This document shows positions 44,630 through 55,611 of a DNA stretch of 64,000 bases, piece by piece; position 1 is the stretch's first letter, and the number at the start of each line of letters is the position of its first letter. Source of the DNA: Nectonema munidae (lineage: Eukaryota > Nematomorpha > Nectonematoida > Nectonematidae); the NCBI GenBank assembly GCA_030549495.1, contig JAUIRK010000001.1, positions 1-64,000 of the forward strand. The letters are read 5' to 3'. A model generated the notes under the pieces. That model saw nothing but the letters and a program-made list of their open reading frames with translations, was not told where the DNA came from and made no database searches. A program made the translations under genes and the position numbers.

Positions 44630-46230
44630 TGATTGATCAAAAATATATCTAATAAAATATACCTTCAAATTTTACATAAAATATATGTTTTTATACTAAA
44701 TCGGTCATGCTGTTTTCATTTCTGAACTCATTTTTTACATTTAGGATATGAAAATACCTATAAGTATTAATCAAATTTGCGGTTTACTTCTGAAAATTGT
44801 CTCCAAAAAAATTCCTTCACATTTTACATAAAATATATGTGTTATACTAAATCGGCTATGCTGGTTTCATTTCTGGACTCATTTTTTACGTTTAGGATCT
44901 GAAAATACCTATAAGTGTTAATCAAATTTGCGGTTTACTTCTAAAAATTATCTCCAAAAACATTTATTCAAATTTTACACTAAAATATATGTGTTATACT
45001 AAATCGGCCATGCTGGTTTCATTTCTGGACTCATTTTTTACGTTTAGAATGTGATTATACCTATAAGTGTTAATCAAATTTGCGGTTTACTTCTAAAAAT
45101 GGCTCCAAAAACATTCATTCAAATTGTACAATGAAATATATGTTTTATACCAAATCAAACATGCTGTTTTAATTTCTGAACTCATTTTTCACATTTAGAG
45201 GTTTTAAAATATCAGTCAAAATTTGCGGTTTACTTCTAAAAGCTATCTCCAAAAATATTCTATCAATTTTACATGAAATATTTGTTTTTATACCAAATCG
45301 ATCATGCTGTTTTCATTTTTGAACTCATTTTTTACATTTAGGATTTGAAAATACCTATAAGTATAAATCAAATTTTCGGTTTACTTCTGAAAATTGTTTC
45401 CAAAAATATTCTCTTGAAATATATGTTTTTATAGCAAATCAATCATGCTGTTTTCATTTCTGAACTAATTTTTTACATTTAGGATGTGAAAATACCTATA
45501 AGTGTTAATCAAATTTGCGGTTTACTTCTAAAAATTGTCTACAAAAACATTCATTGAAATTTTACAATTAAATATATGTTTTTATACCAAATCAACCATG
45601 CTAGTTTCATTTATGGACTCAATTTTTGCAGTTTGAATTTGAAAATACATATACGTATCAATTAAATTTGCGTTTAGTTCTAAAATTTGTTTTTATAACA
45701 AATAGATCATGATGATTTCATTTTTGAACACAGTTTTCGCATTTAGAGGTTTTACTGCTAGTGTCAATCAAATTTGCAGTTTATGTCTGAAAACTATATC
45801 CCAAAATATTCTCTCTAATTTTACATGAAATATATGTTTTTATACCAATTCGACCATGATAATTTTTATTTTTGAAATCATTTTTTGCATTTAGAGGTTT
45901 TAAAGGTCTGAAAGTGTCAATCAAATTTTCGATTTACGTCTAATGTCTACAGAAATATTTTTGAAATTTAAATAAAATATCTGTTTTTATGCCAAATGGA
46001 AGATGCTGGTTTCATTTTTGGACTCAGGTTTGGCATTTATGGTTTTAAAGTATCTGAAAGCTTGAATCAGATTTGCGGTTTACTTCTAGATACTGTCTTC
46101 AAAAATATTTTCAAAAAAATAAAATATTTATTTTATACCAAATCGACTATGCTTATTTTATTTCTGTACTGGATTTTGGATAATACGGTTAAAAAATATC
46201 TCGAAGTGGTAATTGAATTAGTAATGTATG
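44630..46230. repeat. Array 1 of twin-array copy 2
   Basis: Landmarks CATGCTG or equivalents at 44706, 44857, 45009, 45160, 45303, 45444, 45597, 45708, 45855, 46002 and 46148. Spacings are 151, 152, 151, 143, 141, 153, 111, 147, 147 and 146. The short 111-base unit is at the same place as in copy 1, and one 152-base unit is extra. Confidence 0.9.
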
Positions 46231-47249
46231 CCTGAAAATCAGTTCTGTAAAAAAATTTCAAAAAATGGCTGCATATTAGGTATATAGTAAAAATATACTT
46301 TTTTTTTGTATATTTTGGCTTATAATACTTTCTACAATCATCTTGAGTATGAAATATTTATTAAAAAAAATAAAACGTATTATAAAATCTTTTGAAAATT
46401 TGTATGAGAGAAGGAACCAAGTTGAAAACTAATTGAAAAGAGAACATTTGATCAAAACAAATAATTAAAAAAAATATGTATCTTTACTAAATGGAAGATC
46501 TACCATGTTCTAATGAACTAGGAAGGGGTTTAATTATATACTTCAAAAAAGATTTTGACTGTGAAAAAGAAGTTCCTCTTTTAGAAATGAAAAATATTTA
46601 ATTCTATAACTTATCATCTAGGATTACAGTTAACATTTAGCTAAGATGTGTAGGAAATCTGAAAATTTAGAATAGGTCAGATTTATCAAAAATGGTACAG
46701 ATGCCAATATGTGAGAATTTAGTCACTATCAAGATATTTTTAATTTAAATTGAATTTTTCCATCTTTTTCCTTTTGTGTCAAAGAAGTAATTTTTTAGAT
46801 GAAGAACGTTGACAACTTTTTGTAATTGAACCATCAACATCACGAATGATTCATCAGAAAAAAACCTTTGAAATGAGATTGGTTGACAAATTTTCAGGCT
46901 TGAGAGGAAAAAAGGAATTTTATCATTATAAAAAAAATTTCGAAAACACGTTGAAGAATATAAATTTCTAATTAAAAAAGAGCTACCAAGAAAGGATCAT
47001 CATAGAATGAATACCAAAATTACATACTGTAAATTATAATATGACGTAGAGACTACGAGCCGATAATGAATTTGTAGCCAAAAAGATGGAGATCCTATCG
47101 AGTTACATAAGTTACTGTAGAATGAAATATTTTGAGTGAATTAAACACCTAAAGTTGTTTATTAAATAAATTAAGAAAATAATTACCAGAGAAAACTGCA
47201 AGTAGAAGTTATTTTTATGTTTATATATTTGACATTGATTTACAGGTTT

Positions 47250-48390
47250 AATCGATTTTTTGACAGGTTTTATTGATTTCATAAAAAATGAACATCACCA
47301 TTAAATTCTGCATACTTGAAATGTAAAAAAAAACTTTAAAAGAATTAAAATTTTAATTTTGACATGGGCTGTCATATTTAAATTATTTTGTCAGGTTTGA
47401 CTAATATTTATAAAAAAAAGGAATATAACCAGTAAACACAACCTACTTGAAAATGGGTATATGTGTGTAAAATGCCATGCACGGTAAACTTCATCACCTC
47501 CCTATACTTTCTATTAAACGTAATTCTCTAATTCAAAAAACCGTGTCTGATCCTTTCTTTTTGGGATAAATCAATTTTTTGACAGTTTTGATTGATTTTT
47601 ATAAAAAAAAATGAATATCACCACTGAATTACGCATGCTTAAAAATGGGTATATATGTGTAAAAAACTTTATATACTTATTTAGATAAAAAGTTTCTTTT
47701 TGAGATGGGCTGTTACATTTAGATCAATTTTTTGACAGGTTTGATTGATTTTCATAAAAAATGAATATCACCACTGAATTCAGCATATTTGAAAATGGGT
47801 ATATATGTGTAAAAAACTTTATATACTCATTTAGATAAAAAGTTTTTTTTTGAGATGAACTGTCATATGTAAATCACTTTTTTGACAGGTTTGAATGATT
47901 TTCATAAAAAATGAATATCACCACTGAATTCAGCATATTTGAAAATGGGTATACATTTGTAAAAAACTTTATATACTTATCTAGATAAAAAGTTCCTTTT
48001 TGAGATGAGCTGTCACTTTTAGATAAATTTTTTGGCATGTTTGATTGATTTTCATAAAAAATGAATATCACCACTGAATTCAGCATATTTGAAAATGGGT
48101 ATACATGTGTAAAAAACTTTATATAATTATTTAGATAAAAAGCTTCTTTTTGAGATGAGCTGTCACATTTAGATCAATTTTTTGACAGGTTTGATTGATT
48201 TTCATAAAAAAATGAATAACACCCTTCAATTCAGCATATTTGAAAATGGGTATATATGTGAAAAACTTTATATAATTATTTAAATAAAAAGTTCCTTTTT
48301 GAGATGAGCTGTCAAATATAAATCAATTTTTTGGCAGGTTTCATTAATTTTGATAAAAAATAGATATCACAACTGAATTCAGCATAGTTG
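47250..48390. repeat. Array 2 of twin-array copy 2
   Basis: Landmarks GACAGGTTT or equivalents at 47262, 47390, 47581, 47734, 47884, 48034, 48184 and 48333. Spacings are 128, 191, 153, 150, 150, 150 and 149. The 191-base interval contains the foreign-looking block at about 47473-47565. Confidence 0.88.
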
Positions 48391-48525
48391 AAATATATAT
48401 GTAACATTAAAAATATTTATAAAAACTTATTAATATCTGAGAAAAATAGGGGGACTTTACACCCACCTACCCCCAGCAATTGAGCGGACAAATTTAGCCC
48501 AGCACTAATAGGGTTAACTACTCCC

Positions 48526-49090
48526 GTCTTATCAAATTTTTATATATTATAAAAAAGAATATTTACAAATAAGAACTTGAAATTAAAAATAATATTAATG
48601 AAAATAAAACGATACACATAAACGAGGGCTGGCAATAGAGTATTGTTATATATTTTTATGTCTCCCATTATCTTGCCAGGCCACCCATATTAGAAAGGAG
48701 ATTTTTAATAAATAATATATTATTTTTTATATATTTTTATCATATTATTCTACAGTGCCCACGAGAAGCAAAAATTTTAGAGGGCGCTTCATTGGGGCGC
48801 TAATTTTTGAACTATCAGATTAATCTGCTTGAAGGCGAAAAGAAAACATGATGTATTTGTCAAGCCATATCTATACAGATTACATTTTCCTGAAAGAAAT
48901 TATTATGAATGCTCGATGTTTGTCATATTTTTTTAGGGTAATGAAAATTTTTTTAGGGGAGCTTGAAAATTAGCTGGGGGCTTGAGAAATATTGGCTTGT
49001 GCCCCAAAATTTAATAAGTAGCGCGGGCTCTGTTATTCTATCTTATTTGCAAATATTCTTTTTTATAATATATACAAAAATTTGATTAAA
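48526..49090. repeat. Inverted repeat interrupted by a hAT-type MITE
   Basis: ATCAAATTTTTATATATTAT then AAAAAAGAATATTTACAAATAA at 48532-48575 recurs inverted at 49043-49090. Part of the left arm (48560-48690, including GAGGGCTGGCAATAGAGTA and TGCCAGGCCA) also recurs inverted at about 51045-51185. The arms may be the ends of an older, larger inverted-repeat element. Confidence 0.6.
48753..49032. mobile_element. hAT-type MITE with exact 8-bp target duplication
   Basis: The ends are CAGTGCCCACG and CGCGGGCTCTG (imperfect inverted repeat), flanked by TTATTCTA at 48745-48752 and 49033-49040. The interior has GGGCGCTTCATTGGGGCGC and no coding region. Confidence 0.85.
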
Positions 49091-49094
49091 CTGG

Positions 49095-50692
49095 AGTAGG
49101 ATAGGATAGGGTAGTTGTCGAAGCACTTTCCAGCGTTGGCTGATATGCTTGCAGTAGAGCTTGAAATGAGGAGAGCTTGTAGTTTGTTGTGTCAAAAGAA
49201 GTATAGGATCAGTTAATCTATTTTTAAATAAAATTAAAGTTATGGTTAAGTATGAATTGCTTGGGTTGGAAAGGAGGTTTAATGAGGCAATGTATGAGGG
49301 TGCTGTTAAAGAATTGATTCAAGTGTTTTGATGTGTCGAGTTAAGATAATTTGAAGTTTTGGTGAGGTGAGTGAAATCAGATATTCGAGAGGGTGTAAGC
49401 AATGTTCCTACTAACTTTTTTGTTGTTTGATCAAAAATAAAATCATCTGGGCAAAAAATATTTAAACCAAATACAACTGCGCAATTTTTTAAAGAAATAT
49501 TCAGTTATATCTTATCAGGAAATGATAAGGTATGATAGCACCATTTCATTGATGAACTTCTTTCCAATTAAAATGGCTTTTCATCAATTCACGGATAGTG
49601 CAACATTACAAAATTTTTTTTTCGTTATTAGTTGCTGCGCAAAAGTCAAAACTGCTGCGCATAAAAAAATCACTACGCAATTGCGCTGCTGCGCAGCTTA
49701 GAGGGAACCTTGGTGTAAACCCTAGCGTAGATTCTGATTTAGTTATGAAATTGGAGATGATAGGTTGGAGGAAGGAACAAGAAAAGAGTAATTGGTGAGT
49801 TGTTTCATGGGACGTGCAACCAAAGCGGCAAAGAGGATCAGTTGAGTGAAAGGCGGTGGAGGTAGACTTTGCATGGGCAGTGTCCAGTCATCCATCTTAT
49901 GAGTGGGCGTGAAAATGTAATTTTGTGGGCGTTCCAAATTTTGTGTAGTAGAGTTATGTTTGGGAGAGGTAGAAAACTGGATGGTAATCTTTTGATAGAT
50001 GTGTGCCAGATGTTGTATAAGTTCTTAATGATTTGTTTGTGGAAGGTTGAGTAGAGTAAGTTTGTTGAAGATGTAGCGGAGTATGTTACGCTAGGGTTTC
50101 TAGCTAGGTTGTCTGCAAAATCATTTTCGGTTATGTTGTTGTGTGCTGGACACCAATAAAGCTTGGTCTGGAAATTTTTTGAAAGAGCGCTTAATTTTGA
50201 TGCAATGTGGAAGGTTAAGAGTGGAGCTCGCCGAGTTAACTTTAAATCTTTAATTAAATTTTGGCAGTCTGAAAAGATAGATATTTCTTCGAAGAGGTAT
50301 GGTAGATAGTGAAGATTATTGAAGATTAAGTCTAAGGCGAGTCTCACATTGGTAGATAATAAGGTGTGGGTTTAGGTAAGTTGACAGTGATATAAAAGGA
50401 GTTTCTGAAGAGCTGTGATAAAAAGCTGCAGCGCAAGAGGTTGTTTGTGATGTTTTTGAACCTTCACTGAAAACGCGAAGTGTTTTGATGAAATTTTTGA
50501 TTTGTGAGAGAGGTTGACAAATGTTGATGCTGTAAGGGAGACTAGTTGAGGGATCGAAGAAGCTAATTGGATGAACGATGGGTTCTAGGAATTCTGAGTG
50601 AATACCAGGAGATAAATAGGTTAATACGCTTTCATAGAAAACAAAGTGAGATAGGTAAGCGTGAGATTGAGGAGTTATGTTGAGAGACATGT
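49095..50692 (-). mobile_element. LINE-A copy 2, 3' part only
   Basis: Minus-strand frames 50690-50316 and 50347-49838 encode the RNase H region and C-terminus of LINE-A ORF2: ISIFSDCQNLIKDL, LYWCPAHNNITENDFADNLA and FSRPLIRWMTGHCPCKVYL, parallel to 14008-14460 of the main copy. The 3' UTR is recognisable (CTGCAAGCATATC in both) and the tail is CCTAT repeats (about 49101-49118) rather than CTAC. A segment of about 49420-49700 looks inserted; it contains AATTCACGGATAGTGCAACA, also present in the foldback element at 57106-57280. Frame breaks make it inactive. Confidence 0.75.
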
Positions 50693-50699
50693 TTGATAA

Positions 50700-51250
50700 A
50701 GGAGATTTATTGGTTTTTATGTATTTCTTCAGTATAGATAGTTTCAGCTAAAAATTGATTAAAATTTTTATTTTTCAAATATTTTTAATAAGAATCTGAG
50801 TAATCTTGGCATCAATTTACTAGAGTTTGGGTAAAAAGTCATACCTATCATCATCACTAATCCATACATTCTACAAAAAGTTTAGTGTCTATAGATATGG
50901 AAATCTTCCAAGTTTTTCTTTTCTATTTCAGAAAGACACACAAAGACTAAATTCTCACTTTGAAGATTTAATTCTAGCAGACTTGCAAACATATCAGCTC
51001 CAGCTGGAAAGTGCTTAGAAATCTCCATACCTACTATCATGTTTGGCCTGGCAAGAAAATAGGAGACATAATAATTTATAACATTACTCTATTGCCAGCC
51101 CTCGTTTATACTTAAATCTTTGTGTGTCTTTTTATTTTAAGCATTTATCTAATACATTTTTAATTTCAACTTCTTATTTGTAAATAAAGAATATATTTGT
51201 GTGTATAGGATATATTTGGGTAAAAAGTCCTACCGCTTTTTAACTATTGC
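50700..51250. other. Spacer with inverted partner of 48.56-48.69 kb
   Basis: A 63-residue plus-strand frame (50827-51018) has no recognised domain, though its position suggests a LINE scrap. From about 51045 to 51185 the sequence is the inverted counterpart of 48560-48690 (TATTGCCAGCCCTCG). Confidence 0.4.
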
Positions 51251-51254
51251 CTAA

Positions 51255-52345
51255 AATTTGCACACTTTCCTCCCATCTGCAAAATTCGAAAACAAATTTT
51301 TCTACCTAAGCCCAACATGGAACTCAAATAACTAGTCAATTGGAGACCTATATCTATTCTTCCAGTTATTGGAAAATTTCTTGATTATAAGCAGACGCAT
51401 TCTATATTACATATCTTCACAAAACGTAATAATTTATTTTCAATTCGTCTATCTCCCTCATAAAAACACTGAATCCGCAATCTCAAATCTTCCTATCTTC
51501 ATTATTCTTTCTTTTCAGAAAATTACCTCTATTCTCTTTTTAGACATATCAAATACAATTAACTCTGGTTGGCATCCTTTGATCTTTTTAAATAATTATT
51601 GTAAAAAATACATTAATTATATTTAAGTTTATTCATCATTAAGTACTCAATCGATGACTTATCTTCAAACATAAATCTGATGTTGGACTTAATACTCTCA
51701 CTCTTTTGACCACACAGGTTGAGTGTCTCTCAGTCATACTTTGCCTCATATTAATTAATCCTCTTCTTGACATCTTAACCTCAAAATATCATTTTTTGTA
51801 ATGCTATTCTGACGCTTTAATTTTCGCATTCAGCTAGAGTATCCAAATAGCCAACATTTAAAGACTTACTTGCCTCTTCCAAAGGTTATTTCAATCAGCA
51901 CATATCTAAAAAATCTCATTCAATACTAATAAGAGTTCTCTAATTCACTTCACTCGAAAATACTCGCCTTACTTGCCCATCCAAAACATAAAATACATTT
52001 GCTTACCTGCCTCTAATACTCTGAAGTACATTCAACTAACATTCCAATCTATGTTACATTGGACTGAGTACTTTAAGCTTTTTTACTTACAAAAATACTC
52101 TTTTGTGTGAAAAAAAGCAATCTCATGCAAATGAAGTCAATATGGTATACTTTCTTGATACTTATCACGTATGCATCCTTCATTATCTTGGCAAAATTCA
52201 ACGGCGTTGTTTAGTTAGCATTAAAAGCTTTTCCCAACATATCTACACGCATTATTGGAGTCTTTCTTCGCTGCTTACCTTTACATTTACAACTGAAAAA
52301 ACTCGACATATCCTCATTTATAAATCTCTCCCCACCCTTTTTAAC
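51255..52345 (+). pseudogene. LINE-A-like reverse transcriptase fragment, heavily decayed
   Basis: Translated scraps follow the LINE-A order: NWRPISILPVIGKF (near 51340), LPHKNTESAISNL, SILFLDISNTINSGWHPL, then ILINPLLDIL and HWTEYFKLF. They correspond to 12500-13250 of the main copy. Many stops and shifts. Opposite orientation to LINE-A copy 2 just upstream. Confidence 0.7.
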
Positions 52346-52349
52346 TACT

Positions 52350-52700
52350 TATTATGAATGATTTTATGAGGAACAATTGGTTGGCAAATATCCAGGGTGA
52401 TATCTGTTCATATTACCAGATACTACAAGAGATGATTTTGATAAAAAAAATTCAAGATCATAAAAAAGATTTCATTTAATAGAAAAGTTCTAAGATCGCT
52501 TAAATTCTTTGCTAAATAAATCAATGAAAAAAGTTTTTTCGAATTTAAATTGCAAAAAATAGAAGACTACCAAGAAAGGATCAGTTTAGAATTAAGAGCA
52601 AAATTTCACGCGAAATGAATCACAGACAACAAACTGATAATGAAATTGTAGAAAAAACATTGCAAGTGCTATTGAGATATATATTACAAAGATATCTCTT
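52350..52700 (+). repeat. Relic of the twin-array core
   Basis: Collinear with 10410-10750 of copy 1 (GATTGGTTGACAAATATTCAGG against AATTGGTTGGCAAATATCCA; CTACCAAGAAAGGATCA; GATAATGAAATTGTAG). No array units or termini are attached. Similarity is clearer at peptide level (TDNEIVEKTLQVLLRYI) than in silent positions. Confidence 0.65.
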
Positions 52701-52942
52701 TAGTTAGTACATGAAGGAAATAATAATTAAACTATCAATATTTTTTATATTCTATTTTTAAAATGGCTGTAATAACATTTCCAACTTCTGTTTGTAACTA
52801 TAAGCTACACTTTTCCTCTATATACGTATGTACCTTAATTTAAGTTATTAAACGAATTAACTTAAAATATGTTATTTTTTATTAAAATTTATTATTTATT
52901 TTAATTAATGGAAAAATTAACTTAAAATTTTATTTAATCATA
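52700..52942. other. AT-rich spacer
   Basis: Nothing recognised. Confidence 0.4.
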
Positions 52943-52956
52943 CTTATTTGGTATTT

Positions 52957-53138
52957 CGACCCTCAATGGATGTTAGGATGTACCTCTCAGCTTAACAGTA
53001 GTTAAAGATCAGGGGTTCGATCCCCAAGGCTCCCAACTCTTAAAAACAAATTCACAAAAACTGTGATTAACCATCTTAAGCATAATGCGATCATATAGCC
53101 ATACGGCTGAAAATGCTTTGATATCTCCAACCAACCAA
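52957..53138 (+). mobile_element. tRNA-derived SINE, copy 3
   Basis: B-box GGTTCGATCCC at 53014-53024, body as in the other copies and 3' CCAACCAA tail. Imperfect 14-bp target duplications CTTATTTGGTATTT (52943-52956) and CTTCTTTGGTGTTT (53139-53152) flank it. The diverged duplication suggests this is an older copy than the one at 33943. Confidence 0.85.
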
Positions 53139-53328
53139 CTTCTTTGGTGTTTTATATTTACAATTCTGTTGGCAAATAATTTCTGATAGCTATTACTGGT
53201 TAATTAAAAAATTAAAATAATTCTTTTACAATTAATATAAAAACATTATTCATAAAGTGGCTAATTTGAAAATAAAATCCTTTTTTAATGGTTTTAATTT
53301 TATAATTTATGAATTTGGATTTAACGTA

Positions 53329-55609
53329 CAGTATACTCTCGTTTACTCGAAGCTTAACGGTCTTGGCCAAACACTTCGAGTTATCGTGAGTTTGACTTAA
53401 CAAAACTTGGACTCAAACCTGCTAAATTTTCTAAGAAAAAAGTTGAAAAAAAAGTCTGATGCTTTGAGTTTATTTTGTAAGAACATAATAGTGCCTTATT
53501 GGGTTGAAAAACACTATTAATAGTGTCAAAGTTTTTGTTAGGAGGAGAGGTACTTGTGCAAAGAAATTTACTATTGTAAAAAAGAAACTTAAATATTATG
53601 TAATAAGGTTTACATAATAACAAGACAATTTGTGTTAAAGTGAATTTTAGATTAATGAAGAAAGTGTTAATAACGAAAACACATGTGAAGCAAACAAATG
53701 AAGAAATTAAAATTTATCAACAAAACCATATTTTTATTATTTATAATATGTTTGTTTGAGTTCAAAATTGATTTTATGGTTGAAATTTCTGAGTTTTTTG
53801 AAAAAGATTTCATATTGATAACAGTAAAAGATGTAGAAATTTTTAGTAAGCAAGCGGGAATGGAAGAGATAGAAAAGTATTCTTTAAAAGAAACTACACA
53901 CCCCATTCTGACTCTCCATCTAAACCCATTCTTGTTATCCTGGTTTGGCAAGAAGGCATAAATTTAGACACCTTTATTTAGATCTACCCCTGGTAGAAGA
54001 GATCGTGAGAATTTTCTCCATCCTAACTTAGATGCATCCCTCATTGAAAGCGTAAATAATTTTACTAAAAAGTGACCTGTAAAAAGATTATTGTTTTAGA
54101 AAAGGTAAAAAAAGTTTATTTATTATATCAATCATTTTTCATTTTTTAAAAATAATCATTTGTGCATGTTTATTTGAGTTCAGAACATTTGATTTCATCA
54201 ATGAAATTTTCAATGTGTGTGAGTTTGTCTAATAACGCTTCACCATCACTTTGGGATTGTATAAATTTACGCAGTTGCTACTGGTGTGGGTAAATCTGTG
54301 CCAGTACTTTCGTTCTCATCGACTTCTTCATTATCTTCTTGTTGGCCTTGATTGCATTTGTCGCTGACAGCAGTAACAATTTCATCAGTCATAGGCCTGC
54401 AGGTTATCACTCTTTCATCGACAATAACATAATCTTCAAATGACTCCACTTCCACCCCAAACGTAGTAGCTTTTGCAAACTTCTTCTAATTGAACATCAT
54501 TTTCGTCTTCGACACTAACGTTGGTGTTATCATCAGACAATTGTGCTTTTTTGAAACAATTAGAAATTATTGTTGAAGTAACAGAAGACCAAAAGCTCTT
54601 TGAATCATATGCAAAGCATCAAGAACAGTTACTTTGACAACAGGGTTATTATTTTCCATGGATGTGGTAAGTTTGTCAACAAGTATACGTTGGTAATGTG
54701 TTTTCAAGTTTTTTATAATACCCTGATCCATTGGTTGTGTTTGGAGGTAAATAAACGATCTCAATATTAGTAAGTGCAAGGCGTTAGTGAGAAGGAACAT
54801 TATCTACTATGAGAGCAATCTTTTTTTTCCAAATGAGAAGGGCTTCTTCTACATCAGGATAGTGTGGAAGACGAACACGTTTAACTGAAGGATTTTTATT
54901 TTCATAGGCCTGATTTATTTCATCAGATTTTTTTATCCATGTTGACAATGTGTTCAACGGTATTTCAAACTGTTTTGCAATTTGTGTCTTGGATTTTATT
55001 TTATTTTTAACCTCTAACAATGCCAAATACTTTCTCTCTATCTTATGTAAAGTTAGCTTGCGTTTTATGTTTGGCATAATACGTAAAACAAAAGAAAATG
55101 AAAATAAAGAAGCAAAGTGATGCACAGATGAATGTGTATGACAAAAAAATTGTGACAAAAGTAAATACACAAATGAAAGTATTGCTACATGAAACTATCA
55201 ATGCTCCACTAGTATTTGATGTATACACTGCTGTGTTTGCCTACAAAATAAGCATTCAAAAAACTCATTCATTACAATTTGTCAAACGGAAAGATTATTA
55301 CATCAAATGATTGCTTTTTCTTAACTTTAGCACATACAGAAAAACAATAATGTCATAAAACGCATCCTTCAATAATTTCAAATCAATATGTTTTTGAAAA
55401 TAACACTACGACTTATAGAGAGAATATTGATAGATTTTTTCATGCACGAAACTTGTGGAACGCTTCGAGATAAATGAAGTTTCGAGTTATTAAGTTCGAG
55501 ATATCGTATTTAAATTAATATTGAAAAGGCCTCAAAGGGAGGGGAATAAAAAAACTTCGACTTAACGGAAATATCGACTTATCGAACTTCGAGTAAACGA
55601 GAGTATACT
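53329..55609 (-). mobile_element. Internally deleted pogo/Tigger element
   Basis: Termini CAGTATACTCTCGTTTACTC (left) and GAGTAAACGAGAGTATACT (right), with TA on both outer sides (53327-53328 and 55610-55611), are those of a pogo-superfamily transposon. The transposase remnant is on the minus strand (55080-54267). A partial internal duplication, including TTTGAGTTCA, occurs at about 53700-53800 and 54120-54200. It is a different family from the intact pogo gene at 23702-25003. Confidence 0.85.
54267..55080 (-). pseudogene. Remnant of a Tigger/Jerky-like transposase
   Basis: The frame from about 55077 (MPNIKRKLTLHKIERKY) holds a CENP-B/Psq-type helix-turn-helix (SKTQIAKQFEIPLNTLSTWI). It then jumps from EEALLIWKKK straight to ALIVDNVPSH, a late motif of the DDE domain, so the second DNA-binding domain and most of the catalytic domain are deleted. 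After frame shifts, QPMDQGIIKNLKTHY and a C-terminal tail (CNQGQQEDNEEVDENESTGT) follow. TQPMDQGIIKNLK is diagnostic of Tigger/Jerky proteins. No active enzyme can be made. Confidence 0.85.
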
Positions 55610-55611
55610 TA

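Larger units (their letters stand above)
44260..48516. mobile_element. Twin-array TIR element, copy 2
   Basis: The ends are TTACCCTATTAGTGCTGGG and GCCCAGCACTAATAGGGTTA. Internal order and orientation are the same as in copy 1: hairpin, array 1 (about 44630-46230), core (46236-47220), array 2 (about 47250-48390), right end. By eye most lines differ from copy 1 at only a few positions, so the copies are of fairly recent common origin. It is about 270 bases longer than copy 1 because of one extra array-1 unit, an altered block in array 2 and other length changes. TTTA precedes and TTAA follows the CCC..GGG ends. Confidence 0.88.
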
